From the NCBI GenBank assembly GCA_036872755.1, contig JAVHNS010000003.1, forward strand, positions 806,001 to 870,000: DNA of 64,000 bases. The letters run 5' to 3'. Positions within the stretch are counted from its first letter, which is position 1, and each line of letters begins with the position of its first letter. The notes beneath the pieces were generated by a model. The model saw only the letters and a list, made by a program, of their open reading frames with translations. It was not told where the DNA came from and searched no databases. The position numbers and the translations under genes are program-made. This stretch comes from Orbilia blumenaviensis. Lineage: Eukaryota; Ascomycota; Orbiliomycetes; Orbiliales; Orbiliaceae. Positions 35,294 through 46,254 of this stretch are shown one piece after another.

Positions 35294-36161
35294 TGTTGGA
35301 AGATTTGTCTAGATCGAGAGATCGGAGTGGAGAGGTTTCGGAAGAACGGGCTTTCTTGGGGGGGCGCGGGTTGTTAGTGGTGGTTGATGTCCAATTGGCG
35401 AGAGGCCTTTCTGAAAGGAAGAGAAGAGAGGTGACGTTCGGAGGTTGAAGGTTTTGGGGTAACGTTTTTTCGGCCTTTTTTCTCGTTTCGGGGACACGGG
35501 AATTGGGTTGCTCTTTGGTTGGGTTGGCAATTGGGTAGCGTAGGTGAGGTCACACCACTTTGAGGAATTTTGCCGAGGACGACAAGGACGGGCATCGGGT
35601 TGCTGGCAACGCACGAATTGCAACAATTTACGTGATTACACTAGTCGTTAAACTAATTGATTTCTTTTGCTACCACTGGTAGTCTAATTTTTATTATTTC
35701 TACCTATTTATCATTCAGCTTGGTTTTGAAGTGGAAAAGAAATAGGTATGTATGACTGCTGTAGCTGAGACTGTAAGCAAATAGTATACTAAAAGAGCAA
35801 TGATCCTGTCGAATTGTCTGTCCTGCATATAATATTCCCTGTATGCCTCCGCCGATTGGAGGAATAGATACACCTCCGAATGCGATACCCTTCTTTTAGC
35901 TACTTCTAGTGACGTGGAGAATATGTGACGTCTTCTTTTGAGTCCGATTGAGACTGAGATCTATAGAGGATCTTAAATGTATAAATCCGAGTGTATGCCC
36001 CAGCCTTACCCGTATAATTAAGTTACACGGCTATCAGCTCCACCGTTCCCGCCCTCCACAAACCCACCAGATATCTCTATCACATAACATATATCCTATT
36101 TCTTAACTACTTTATATATTGCTTTTAGAGCAAAAAAAAATAAAATAATAAGAAATAAAAG
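35294..36161. promoter_or_regulatory. Divergent promoter region, COX12 and GH18-like gene
   Basis: 868 bp between divergent starts. The COX12-proximal half is G-rich on the plus strand and carries three CCAAT boxes; the half near 36162 is AT-rich with a poly-A leader immediately before the ATG. No other gene was seen. Confidence 0.5.
35394..35534 (-). promoter_or_regulatory. Three CCAAT boxes upstream of COX12
   Basis: In COX12 sense orientation, CCAAT occurs at 35394-35398, 35502-35506 and 35530-35534, i.e. 101, 209 and 237 bp before the start codon. CCAAT boxes bound by the Hap2/3/5 complex control many fungal respiratory genes. The spacing and number are suggestive; binding is inferred. 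Confidence 0.4.
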
Positions 36162-37283
36162 ATGCCCACCTGGAACTCCACCAACGGTGCCCACCTCCCA
36201 GGAATCTGGGAAACGCCCGAAACCCTCCTTCCGACCCTCGACTTCATGCGCGACCATAACATCCAATACCTCTTCCCCACAGCTCTAACCCTCTCCAAAG
36301 AAGGAAAATTTGCCATTAACAGCATCTACCTCACATACCTTCACCAATTCATGAAAACAATCCAAGACTACGAGGAATCACCACGATCGCAAGGGAAAAC
36401 GTTCAAAGTCCTCCCTGTTATAAGCGCGTGTTTTAAACAAGAAAATACGGATGAATATTTTGATTTGAGTAATGAAGAGGTTGAAGCGGAGGCTGTCAAG
36501 TCGATAAAACAGTTTCTGGTGCCGGACATTGAGGGATCGTATATTACTGGTATGCCAAGGGGGTTTGATGGTGTGCAGTTTAATGTTGCTGGCAGTAGTG
36601 CCGCGGATGATGGGGAAGATAATACCTACGACTTTGAGATTTTAAAACGGTTTGTGAGAGAGATCAGATCTACGAGTGGGAAGATTACTTCGTTGGCCAC
36701 TCCGAAACTGGGGGGTACATGGGCGTCGTCAAGGTTTTATTATGCGGCGTTGTACGTGGATATGTTGGTTCCCATGTGTTATAATTCTTCTTGTCAGACC
36801 GCGGAGGAGTATCAGGCGTTTATGAAGGATCAGGTATATGATATTCTTCGTGCCGTAGCGGGGAAGTATGCAAGGAATCACGGAAGGCCCAACGGAGTCA
36901 AAGTATTGTTTGGGTTTCCTTGTTTCCCGGATGGAGAGGATGTGGGAAAGCATAACTCTGCAGCTGAGAATATTGCTGCAGCAGCAAAGGGTGCTGTTGA
37001 CGGGGTTAATAAGTTGGTGGAGGAAGGGGATGATTCATTGGAGTTTGCGGATGGGGCTTCTTTGTACACGTCCACGGATGGGAAAGGGAAGGATGGGTAT
37101 TCGACTAAAAATGATATGGATGATTTTGGAAAACTGTGGATCCGTTATGGTCAACCACCGGAGGATACTAAACCAAATCCTCCTAAGGACGGCGGAGGAG
37201 AAGACAATTCAAAGATGCCGCTGGTTACGGTAGTAGTGGCTGCCGTACTTCTAGTTTGCGCCTGGATGATTGCTGTTGGTTAG
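36162..37283 (+). CDS. GH18-like TIM-barrel protein with C-terminal membrane segment
   Basis: A single-exon gene of 373 residues. The order of strands resembles glycoside hydrolase family 18: GIWETPETLLPTLDFM at the start, MPRGFDGVQFNVAG where GH18 has DGxDxDxE, SLATPKLGG, YYAALYVDMLVPMCYNSS (the VDxxxxMxY strand) and KVLFGFPCFPDGEDVGKH near the C-terminus. The residue at the catalytic-acid position is not Glu (FNVAG), so chitinase activity is doubtful. No N-terminal signal peptide is visible, but the last ~22 residues (VTVVVAAVLLVCAWMIAVG) form a membrane segment, compatible with tail anchoring or a GPI-type signal; the Pro/Asp/Gly-rich stretch before it is a linker. Homology is judged from pattern only. 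Confidence 0.6.
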   Translation: MPTWNSTNGAHLPGIWETPETLLPTLDFMRDHNIQYLFPTALTLSKEGKFAINSIYLTYLHQFMKTIQDYEESPRSQGKTFKVLPVISACFKQENTDEYFDLSNEEVEAEAVKSIKQFLVPDIEGSYITGMPRGFDGVQFNVAGSSAADDGEDNTYDFEILKRFVREIRSTSGKITSLATPKLGGTWASSRFYYAALYVDMLVPMCYNSSCQTAEEYQAFMKDQVYDILRAVAGKYARNHGRPNGVKVLFGFPCFPDGEDVGKHNSAAENIAAAAKGAVDGVNKLVEEGDDSLEFADGASLYTSTDGKGKDGYSTKNDMDDFGKLWIRYGQPPEDTKPNPPKDGGGEDNSKMPLVTVVVAAVLLVCAWMIAVG

Positions 37284-37996
37284 ATAGTCTTATTCTAAAT
37301 ATCGCCAACTGATTTCAGATCTCAATATCAATATATGTAACACTAGTCTCAAACCCAGGAGCTGTTATAATCAAGTATTTAAAACTGCAATTGGTTCTGT
37401 ATCAAATAACCAAGATAAAAATTGTACATATGTCAACCCCTCGAGTACTCGAGAGTAATATTGTTGCTTAATAGATCTGAGGGGCAAAGTGGCGTTTCCT
37501 TCCATAGTAAGAACCGATCAAATAGCTTATCGAGATTGATAGTATAGTATACCAGCGACTAAGCTAGGTGATTATAAAATGAGTTAGCTAGTCTATATCC
37601 GTAGATCGGGTTAAAACTTGTCTCGTAGTTAAACTTTCGTTACATTGTCTATGGCTTACTACAAGACTATTCTACGACCTAATAGTTAGTAGATATAAAA
37701 CGGAAGAATTCAAACAAGCAGGGAACTCCAGTATCTTTTAAATTTCATTCACGATCTCTTCAAAGAAACCGCTGAGGTCTCTCACATAATGCTAAGCAAC
37801 TATACTTAACATTCACTATCAAAACTTAGACCTCTACTGCCTATACTTCCCATCATTTCACAAGCACTATCATCAATCCATCTACCAACCTCTCCCCTCC
37901 TCTCCTTAGAACCATCACCTACACCCTCGCTATCATCGCCATAACAATCAATCGATTGATATCCCCTCCATCAAGGAAAGGGAGAAGGGAAAACAA
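37284..37996. other. Intergenic region
   Basis: 713 bp, AT-rich, between two plus-strand genes. It holds the 3' flank of the GH18-like gene and a C/T-rich promoter for the next gene (37860-37990). No other feature recognised. Confidence 0.5.
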
Positions 37997-39061
37997 ATGA
38001 ATCCAATCTACGCCTACGAGCCCCTAACAGGCGTAGACCACGCCCTCGGTTCCACCAGTATAATCCGTCGCAGGCCCCTAACCGACTCCGAAAAGCTCAC
38101 GCTACCAATGTTCCTCGCCCGCCAATCCGTCACCATAATCCTCGGCCTCCTGTGCAAAAAGGTTCCCCTCGAAATCGCCCTCTACATTCTCAAAGTCGCA
38201 AAAATCCACCCGGGTTCCATATTAACCGCTAGAGAATCGGAACAATACGAGATCTATTCGCTTTATAGTGGGAAGAAAACATATCTTACCGCTCGGATCC
38301 CGTTCTATGACAATCCAAGGGGGCTACGCAATTTTAAACCATCGGCGGCAGCGATTGATCCGGATAAAAGGATTATTGACCGGTTGATATTTAGGATCAG
38401 GACTAGACACAAGACTAGCATAATAGACGGGCAACAAGTTTGGAAGGGCATAGCCTTCGTCGAAGTCGAGCTTTGGCGTCGAAAGTACCCAGGTTACAAA
38501 GATGACATCCAAGCCAACCTTTTAAAACAACGAAAAGAAGCTCTAGAAAGGGGTGAAGAAGACCCAGAGCTGAGCTACCACATCAAATCACAATCAACCG
38601 AGGTCTGGAATAAACAGTTTCACGACTACTATCACGGATACAGCAAGGGAGGAACAACTGAGGAAACTAAAGGTCCGAATGGGAAGTTCAAAGTCGGGAC
38701 TTGGATGCTACTCCAGAAAATGCAGTATTGCTACAATTATGCATCGGACTTTTATACAGTTACTTGGGACTGGAGGGAGGATAAGCTTGATGAAGATACC
38801 ATTCGTGACCTGGCCAGGTTTAGGGATCAGCATGTTGGGGTGTGGCGGTACTACCTTAATGGTTCCAATGGCCCTCCTGAGCACAGTAAACCGAAGCCAT
38901 CTGGGCCATGGTATACTATGGATGAACAGGTCGCCAATGGTGCGTTCATTAGAGAGCTGAGAGAAGGAGACGAGATCGCAGTTGTGATGAGGGCTTTGAA
39001 GGACGGACATACTCAGTGCAGCATATATAGCTGTTCCATCGAATGCTGGTGGGCACTTTGA
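37997..39061 (+). CDS. Hypothetical protein, 354 aa
   Basis: A single open frame of 354 residues starting MNPIYAYEPLTGVDHALG. The codon pattern is coding-like, and short antisense frames inside it are shadows. No catalytic motif was recognised. A hydrophobic, F-box-sized helical block is visible at about residues 40-75 (LARQSVTIILGLLCKKVPLEIALYI...). The C-terminal part, GDEIAVVMRA...CSIYSCSIECWWAL, resembles a C-terminal motif I associate with an unnamed ascomycete family, in which a segment like 'GD.I.L.ARA...W....' precedes the end. I cannot assign a function. No signal peptide or membrane segment is evident. Confidence 0.75.
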   Translation: MNPIYAYEPLTGVDHALGSTSIIRRRPLTDSEKLTLPMFLARQSVTIILGLLCKKVPLEIALYILKVAKIHPGSILTARESEQYEIYSLYSGKKTYLTARIPFYDNPRGLRNFKPSAAAIDPDKRIIDRLIFRIRTRHKTSIIDGQQVWKGIAFVEVELWRRKYPGYKDDIQANLLKQRKEALERGEEDPELSYHIKSQSTEVWNKQFHDYYHGYSKGGTTEETKGPNGKFKVGTWMLLQKMQYCYNYASDFYTVTWDWREDKLDEDTIRDLARFRDQHVGVWRYYLNGSNGPPEHSKPKPSGPWYTMDEQVANGAFIRELREGDEIAVVMRALKDGHTQCSIYSCSIECWWAL

Positions 39062-39629
39062 GTTCCATTCCCCCTCTTTTCCAACGGCGGTCATTGTTCG
39101 CTCTCCAAAATCTCATCTCTCTATGAACGTTTTTGGCGATTATCGACCTCTCTTTGATACCACTTCAAGCAATTTTTTTCGTATTGCATCAAACTATATC
39201 TTTTTGTTGGGATTTACTGCTATTGCAGTGTATTGTCTTCGGCTGGCAAAGATCAAGGAATTGCAAGACGGTTGCCACCGCAAGTGCTGCATTAGCTACT
39301 TTATCTTCATATCTCAATGCCAAATCCATATAAAGATAATAAACATTCCTGATATAGTTTTGATAGCTACCTACATGTCGACATAACATGATAATGAAAA
39401 ACCATCTCGCTGAAAAGAAAACAAAAAGCTTTATGCATTTGGACGCCAGAACATAAAGGTCGCAATTGAAATGCCTAATCTGCTACCCCTTCTACCTTTT
39501 CCTCTGACCTCCTGGATCATTGTGCATATATTAACTAGCATAGCCCTCGTAAATGATACCTTCGATAAACCTATAAAATAAAACCCTGAGAAAAATAAGA
39601 GGTAATGAAATAAGTAAAAAAATATAATC
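39062..39629. other. Convergent intergenic region
   Basis: 568 bp between convergent stops. AT-rich; two short overlapping frames (39123-39389) are unsupported. Nothing else seen. Confidence 0.5.
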
Positions 39630-41496
39630 CTATATCCCTAACAACGAATAGAAAGCACCCCTCTTCTCCAACCCCTTTCCAAACCCCTTCTCCCTCTTAA
39701 CCCACGCCTCTCTCTCACTCTTCCTCCGCTCTTCAAACGCCTCCACAAACTTCCACACCTCAAAATCCGCCAAACTCCACCCTTCGATCGCCCCCCTCAG
39801 CTTCTTCAATCCTGTACTCGTCGCCCTAACCGCCCTCTTCGAATCCTCGATTATCTGCTTATGCTTCCTAACCGTACCTTCATCTTGTCTCAGCTGCGGT
39901 GATGACGGAGCATTGGATTCTGGGAACGTAAAGCCAAGGGTCCACTCTAGTTCCTTCAGATCCCATGTTTTCTCCACGGGACCCCATATTGACACCGCCA
40001 CTCCATTAGTCTTACTATTCGTCGATCTTAACGAAGAAGTAAGCGATGCAGCTATCAGCTCCTTCAGTTTAACAGCCCTGTACCCTGCCCCAGTACCATT
40101 TTCTGCAATCTTCTCAGTAACAGTCTTGACATACACATCTCTTGAGCTGTTACGTCTTATCCAATCCAGGTCGGGTATTAGCTTGTTATTCATAATTCCT
40201 TGTAGTGTCATCGGATGTGGAATTCCACCGATTGTGAACGTCCTGGTGTCATTGATGTATTGCTTTGTAATGTGGACATGGTCTTTGTCGCAGGTGTATT
40301 GCGATCGCTGCTGTTGTTGCTGTTCTTCGGTCTTTTGGGGCGAGAGTGAACCTGGTAGTGGGGAGTCCGGACACTGTGAAAGCTTCTGCGCCACGATGTA
40401 CATATTCAACGATAGCACATCACTTGACTCCTCGATGGGATTCAACACCCTAATCCCCCCCGTATACACCGAATGAAAATGCTCGTGCAAATGCGCGTTT
40501 ATAAGTTTTGGAAGCTGCTGAGGTTCTAATGCTGCGTATTTCTCGGCTACGACGTTTCGGGCGTAGTATGCTATGCTCGCTGGGGTCGGGTCGTCTGTGA
40601 AGAATTCTGGAGCGAGGTCGACTGGGGATGTTATATCGGCTGAAATAGTTGATGCGTCGGTCGTGGTTATGTTTTTGACAACTGCGGCTATGATGTTAGA
40701 GTCCGCGGCGAAGAGGGCGCTGCCGAGACCAGCGAATCTGGTGACTGATTGGCCGTAGTCGCAGCGGCGGAGGAAGGGGATGACTGGATCCCCGGGGAAG
40801 GCCATCGGGAAGACCTGTCATCATCATCACCATCGTCAGTATACCATCCGCGCCTCAAAATCGCCAAATTATAAGGAACAGAAAGATGATATATACCCTA
40901 AAATCCGACAGCACTCCGGTCCCCATCCTATCCCACGCCAACCACCGTAGAATATTATACTCCAACTTATCACTCTTCCCGCCCAATCTCCCCTTCACAT
41001 TCTTATACATCCCATGCTTTCTAGCATCAGACGGACTAAGAATGATAGGCTCAAACCCAGCAGCCCACCACGCCCTCCTCCAAGCCAACATAACCGCATC
41101 ATCAGTCTTAGTCTGCCCTTCCTTCTTCACATCCTGGTCGTAATAAGCATATATAGGACACCGGCGCGGTAACGGCGGCAGAACAGTCCTACTTTCCGAA
41201 AAGTCCTTGGAGGTACCGAAGCGGTTCAACCATGTCCAGTGTTCATACCATGAAGGCGTTGAGGCGGTTCCATTTGTTGGATCTGGGGGTTTATGAGCGC
41301 CGCCGCCGGATTCGTACCAGCTTGGAAGGTGAGGGCCGAGTTTTTCTTTCGCTTTGGTTTGGATGTTTGTTAGCGCTTCGGTTGCTGGTGCTGGTAGGGG
41401 GACGGGCGATAGGCTGGAGAAGAAGGTGATGGTGGTGAAGAGGATGATGCCGTAGATTATCAGGCGAAATGGGGAGAGTCGGCGGCCAAGCAGCAT
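39630..41496 (-). CDS. Type II membrane protein, glycosyltransferase-like, unknown function
   Basis: Two exons (41496-40897 and 40814-39630) with an 82-nt intron encode 594 residues; the junction reads LSDFRVFPMAFPGD. An N-terminal signal anchor (FRLIIYGIILFTTITFF, about residues 10-27) followed by a Pro/Ser linker gives a type II Golgi-style topology. The domain after residue 110 has CPIYAYYDQDVKKEG, AWWAAGFEPIILSPSDARKHGMY and LEYNILRWLAWDRMGTGVLSDFR. Its order (ID of a donor-binding strand, then NILRWLAW followed by SDFR in the place of a DXD) recalls GT-A fold enzymes such as GT32/Och1, but this is only a resemblance. A short poly-Gln run and several N-glycosylation sequons (NGT, NIT, NDT, NSS) are present in the luminal part. 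Confidence 0.7.
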
Positions 41497-43383
41497 GGTT
41501 GGTGGGTTTTTATTTCCTTCCTTCCTTTCCCCCTCGAAGCTTTATCTAGGGCGGGTAATGGGATAAAAAAAGACCCTGCTTTCTATCCTCCCCGAAAAAA
41601 TGACCAGCCCGCCGCTGTGATAGCGCGTAAAAGCTAGGGTATGTCGGTTGTGCGTCCGTGTTCGTAGATGTTGAAATAGCCTTCTTCAATTACGTAAATT
41701 TCGAGTTAAGGGGTGGGATTATTTGAAAACCAGGGAATATCGATGTATGCGAATAGGTAGTGATACGATTGACGCCTTTCCTAGTGATGATTTTGATGAG
41801 GCGGAGGGGAAATCGATACGCCCCTTTCTGAGGGAGGGACGAAGGGTGGAATTGAAGTTGAAGCATGTTGGTTCTCCCCAGCTTGAGAATAGTTGTTCTC
41901 ACCGGCCGCGTCTGTTCCCGAGATATCCCCGAGGTGGCGGTTATGCACGGGCTAGCACTGGGGAGGTTCCCGATGCAAGATTGATCATAGCTTCATCTCT
42001 CACTAGGGAAATTGGAAGATTTATGATATATGATATATAGTAGGAGAATTATTTATTATATGAGTCGATAGGTAGCTATAATTTCAGATGGCATCTAACA
42101 AAACCCACCAGACGCCCGTTCGGATTGCCCTGGTTTCATTTCTATAGATACACCGCAAGGAAATTCCATTAAACACGCAGATGATTTATGATAACCTAAA
42201 CGAAAGGGCAAAAGAAGAGAACGGTCAAGAAAAGGCTCGAGGTTGGAGTGTATGGTTCGAGAAAGAATAGCTTGGCTATATAGGCTGGCTGAGGGGAGTG
42301 CAGGATATAAAATGATTTTGCCATCACACGCCGTCAAAAGCAGGGAACAGCAATCGAGTCCTGAGATCCGTTTTCGATATATCGTTGAGCAATTGAAGGA
42401 TCTGGCCGAGCCATCTTGCAGAAATATTATTCGTGATGTTTGGAATCGCCCAGTGATAGTATATGCATATCTTCTTGTCGAGTTTCGCGAAGAGGGGCAT
42501 GGCCGCTGCGCCAGCGTACCAAGGTTCAGCAGAGAACCCGCCTGTATATCCCGACTCGTTTTTCGGGAATCCAGGTGTTCAGTTCAAAAGCATAAAAGCT
42601 GGTGTATATATATCGAACGCGATGTGAAAAGGCAGAGACGCCCAATAGTAACGGCTAGGAGCACTGAAGCATGTGCAGGCAGATCCTTTGAACCCAGCGG
42701 CATGAATGTTCATCAATAGTGGATTGTGGGGCGGAAACAACCGTTCGTGCCGTATATATTCCTCCCATGGAGGAGAGGAGAGAGAGAGACAAAAACCAAG
42801 AGCCCGTTGGGCGTCCGCGATGGTTTCCGAGGCCAATATAGCTTTCATTCATTGAAAGACAGCGCAATTTTCTTGATAATAACAGACAAAAAAACGGGAA
42901 TATAACTGCTGAAGAAAAGACATCGCAGAGAACAAGGAAAGGCCGGGAAGATATTAAGAAGTGAGAAAAGGAAACCGGGAGTAACGCCAGGAGGTCAAAC
43001 CGAAGAGGTAGTAGGGGATATGCATTAGAGTAATAGAGACCCGCCGGCCTTCGAGGGCATGTGTAGTTTAAGAAAGATATTGGATTCCCACCTTCTTGCG
43101 CGCCAATAACATTGCAAAACAAAAGAAAAACACTGCTTGTGGAGTGCTACCTGCCACTTGGCAGATACCCTCCCCGAACCCATATCTCGCTTTCCGATGA
43201 TCTGGTTTCTGAGGGGGTGGCCAGACAAATAAAGTAGAAAGAATAGAGATGGAAAAAGAAGAAAAAGAAGCACGGGAGGCTTGTAGTAGCAGCGGCGTTT
43301 GGTTTATTAAAGTATCCAGGGTATTTTGGTTCAGCGCTTCTCGAGTAAAAAAACAGAGAAGTAAAGGGAGGGAGATTTTGATT
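41497..43383. other. Intergenic region
   Basis: 1.9 kb between the type II membrane protein promoter and the HIT zinc-finger stop. The longest frame (42243-42719, plus) has an implausible composition rich in Arg/Cys/Ser, with no motif. No RNA gene was recognised. Confidence 0.45.
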
Positions 43384-44185
43384 TTAGGATTCAGCGTCGA
43401 GGATCGAGAGCACAGCTCGACTCCACTCTTCAATATCGACGTTCTCGTCCTTCCCTCCCTTTCTCATAGCCTGGATCTTTCTCAATCCTCGATTCATGCC
43501 CCTCTCGACAGTCCAATCCTGAGGCTGTCGGAAGAAATTTCGACGTCCGCCGCGCCCACCTCTCCCACGCCGGCTGAACTGAGCGTTCTGTGCGATCAAC
43601 CTCGCGTTCTCGGCTTCAAAGGCAGCCTTCTGGGTGCAATTGTAGATATCCAAGAGCCGAGCCTTGAGGTTTTGATTATTCTGCATGGCGTGGACGAGAG
43701 GGACATTGGCAAGCAGGGCGCCGAGATCCGACGATGACTTGGCAGGGACTTCTGACGATGATGGAAGAGGTTGGGGAACGGATGTGCTAGCGGCAGTAGT
43801 AGTAGATGTGTCCATCGACAGCGAGGTATCTACCATAAAGGAATCATTGCTCAACGATACATCGGGGGCGGCAACAGTGACAGATTGAACATCTGCTGCC
43901 GTCACCGTCGTCGTCGACAGCAATTCCTTCTCTTCGTCATGTTTAGCTTTGTGAGGTTTATAGCAAGCAAGACCACAACTAGTGAAAGCCCCCCCGAAAC
44001 TATCAGCATAGCGAACTCTAACCACCATCATCATCACCATCATCATCGCAGGTGGAACAGGAGTGGAGTGGAGTGAGTGAAGAAGGAAGGAAAGGTAAAA
44101 CTTACTAAGGAGCAGCACAGTTCGGACACTTGTATTTTGCCTGCTCCTTCTCGCAGAACTTGCAGATACCCAGCGACGGAGCCAT
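43384..44185 (-). CDS. HIT-type zinc finger protein (ZNHIT3/Hit1-like)
   Basis: Two exons (44185-44106 and 43978-43384) encode 224 residues. The splice reconstructs a complete HIT finger at residues 8-35: CKFCEKEQAKYKCPNC followed by APYCGLACYKPHKAKH. HIT fingers of this size class occur in Hit1/ZNHIT3 and Bcd1, which assist box C/D snoRNP assembly. The middle is Ser/Thr-rich. The C-terminal half has DLGALLANVPLVHAM, ARLLDIYNCT, an RGRGGRGGRR basic stretch and WTVERGMNRGLRKIQAMRKG, a layout seen in uncharacterised fungal HIT proteins. A different acceptor upstream (44012) would add a segment that breaks the finger, so it was rejected. Assignment to Hit1 specifically is tentative. It is divergent from COX11. 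Confidence 0.85.
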
Positions 44186-44529
44186 TTTCTCCGGGGGGAT
44201 TAATATTAATACTAAGTGGATCGGGGAGGGATGTAATGTATGGATGGATGGATGGGGAGGGGAGAGAGCAGCTCGGATTAATAAGTCCTGTCCGGGGTCA
44301 AACGCGTCGAACGATGATTTGAAGGGTAAGGTGAGTTAGAAGTGGTTGGTCGGTTGATTGGTTTGGCTTTCGATTTGATTTGGCGGCAGCGCGCGCAGAC
44401 TCCGAAATCTCTAACCTCATTCGCAACACATACCCCAAATTAATTGTAGCCCGGGCCTGGGAACTATCATGACATACCTTAATTGTTAGCCTCTAGAAAA
44501 ACACCAAAAAAGGGCTTCGAGTCGAGAGG
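44186..44529. promoter_or_regulatory. Divergent promoter region, HIT finger gene and COX11
   Basis: 344 bp between divergent starts. Contains GGAT tetramer repeats near 44230-44260. No other feature recognised. Confidence 0.5.
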
Positions 44530-45481
44530 ATGGTCCGAGCATTCCCGTCTCTCTCCAGGGCGGCCGTATCAAGGAACGGGGGAGGACTCGCCGACTGGCT
44601 AGGGAAATTATACCGACAGCCGTCTCCGACATGTCTATTCCAACAACCACGGCCTCAACCGGCTTTGACCTCGACCCGGTTCTTCACCACCGCTCCGCCT
44701 CGGTTCCAGCGACAGAAGGCATATCCAGATTATAGCAAGGTCTATAAAAAGGGTAATACTTCTATTCTGGTATAACATCATCTTCCTAATACACTATAAT
44801 ATTTTCTCAGTCAGTAACAAATGGAAACTGTAACTTAGTACTACTCGATATCCGTGATAATCGGAGTCACCGGCTTCTCCTACGCCGCCGTTCCATTCTA
44901 TCGCGCCATCTGTCAAAGAACGGGATACGGTGGAACCCCAATCACTGACCAAACTCGGTTCACACCTGACAAGCTTGTCCCAGTGGACCCTCTTCTCCAC
45001 CGTCGTCTTCGAATCACCTTCAACGGCTCAGTATCAGACGCACTACAATGGAAATTCACACCCCAACAAAGGGAAGTCCGAGTCTTGCCCGGTGAAACAG
45101 CACTGGCATTCTACACAGCTACGAATAAGAGCGACGAGGATATTGTCGGCGTTGCGACATACAGTGTTACACCCGCGCAGGTAGCGCCGTATTTCAGCAA
45201 GATTCAATGCTTCTGTTTTGAAGAACAGAAACTACTGAAGGGTGAGACTGTGGATATGCCGGTGTTCTTTTTTATAGACCCAGAGTTTGTGAAAGATCCC
45301 CAGATGAAGGGAATAGATACGATTACCTTGAGTTATACGTTTTTCAGTATGTTTCCCTCTCCCCTTCTCAAACCATTGGTTTATGTTGAAAACACCAGAA
45401 GGCAGCTAACCACGCACCGATACAGAGGCGAGATATGATGACCATGGAAACCTCAAGATTACTCCCACAGTGCAAAGGTAG
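44530..45481 (+). CDS. COX11: Cytochrome c oxidase assembly protein Cox11
   Basis: Three exons (44530-44769, 44839-45346, 45426-45481) encode 267 residues. Cox11 is a mitochondrial inner-membrane copper chaperone that delivers copper to the CuB site of Cox1. The N-terminus is Arg/Ser-rich with no acidic residues for a long stretch, fitting a mitochondrial presequence. One membrane helix (SISVIIGVTGFSYAAVPFYRAIC) is followed by TGYGGTP, and the copper-binding pair is in IQCFCFEEQ. FFIDPEF and TITLSYTFF are also conserved. The first intron was placed with donor at 44770 because it gives GNTSILYYSISV, matching the family; the donor at 44753 leads to a frame conflict. A 3-nt exon (TCA at 44811) is formally possible but not needed. 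Confidence 0.93.
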
Positions 45482-46254
45482 CAAGCCAGCTCTGTAATCG
45501 TACGGTGATAAATATTTGTACATATCTATTAAACCTAGAAGGAAAAGAAAGGGCCACAGGCAAGGGCCTCATTCCTCTCTATCGTACATAACCATCCTAC
45601 TCATTCATAATCTTTTTTTTAGAAATATCTAGCCCCAAGCCGAGCTTGTAAGACCTGGCTAGTTGTTCAAATATAAAGTACTATTTTAATAGGTCGTATC
45701 TTTTGGATATAATTTTTTGTTCTCTTTTGTTTTTGTGTCGTAAAGCTTCAGAATACCACATTTACCCAACTCCCTCCACGATTTCAAAAAAAAAAAAGGG
45801 AACACACTTGATCCTATCTTACAAGAACAGGGCAGATATATTGCACAGAGAGATTGAGGGAAATAAAGGAGGAGGATGGAGGGAGCGAGAAGAGGAGAAG
45901 GAGGCAGGAAAATCAAATCAAAAATAGTGCGGTGTAGTACAACAGAAAAACGCCAGTGAGCACCTCCAGACATATTTGAGCCGAAATATAGCCGAATGTG
46001 CAAAGATGCGGGAAAAGCCAACCAAAAGAAACCGCAGAACAAGGATAGTATGATCTTTATCCATCTGCTTATACAATACACACAAACATGGAGCTCGAGC
46101 AAGACGTGCTTGATCGGCCTGTTTGCACTTCGCATGAGGAGGAACATGAGGTAATCGAGGGAGAGATTATCAACCAAACATTGAGTCTCTCTAATGAAAC
46201 TAATCCGTGGGGCATTCGTGATTAGAAGATCTGGGTTTCATACAGCAGTTACGA
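45482..46254. other. Convergent intergenic region
   Basis: 773 bp of AT-rich sequence between the COX11 stop and the Sif2-like stop, including an 11-nt poly-A run at 45787. No gene signal. Confidence 0.5.

Noticed and set aside
42243..42719. 158-codon plus-strand frame
   Set aside because: Arg/Cys/Ser-rich composition with no motif, no similarity pattern and no splice partners; taken as chance.
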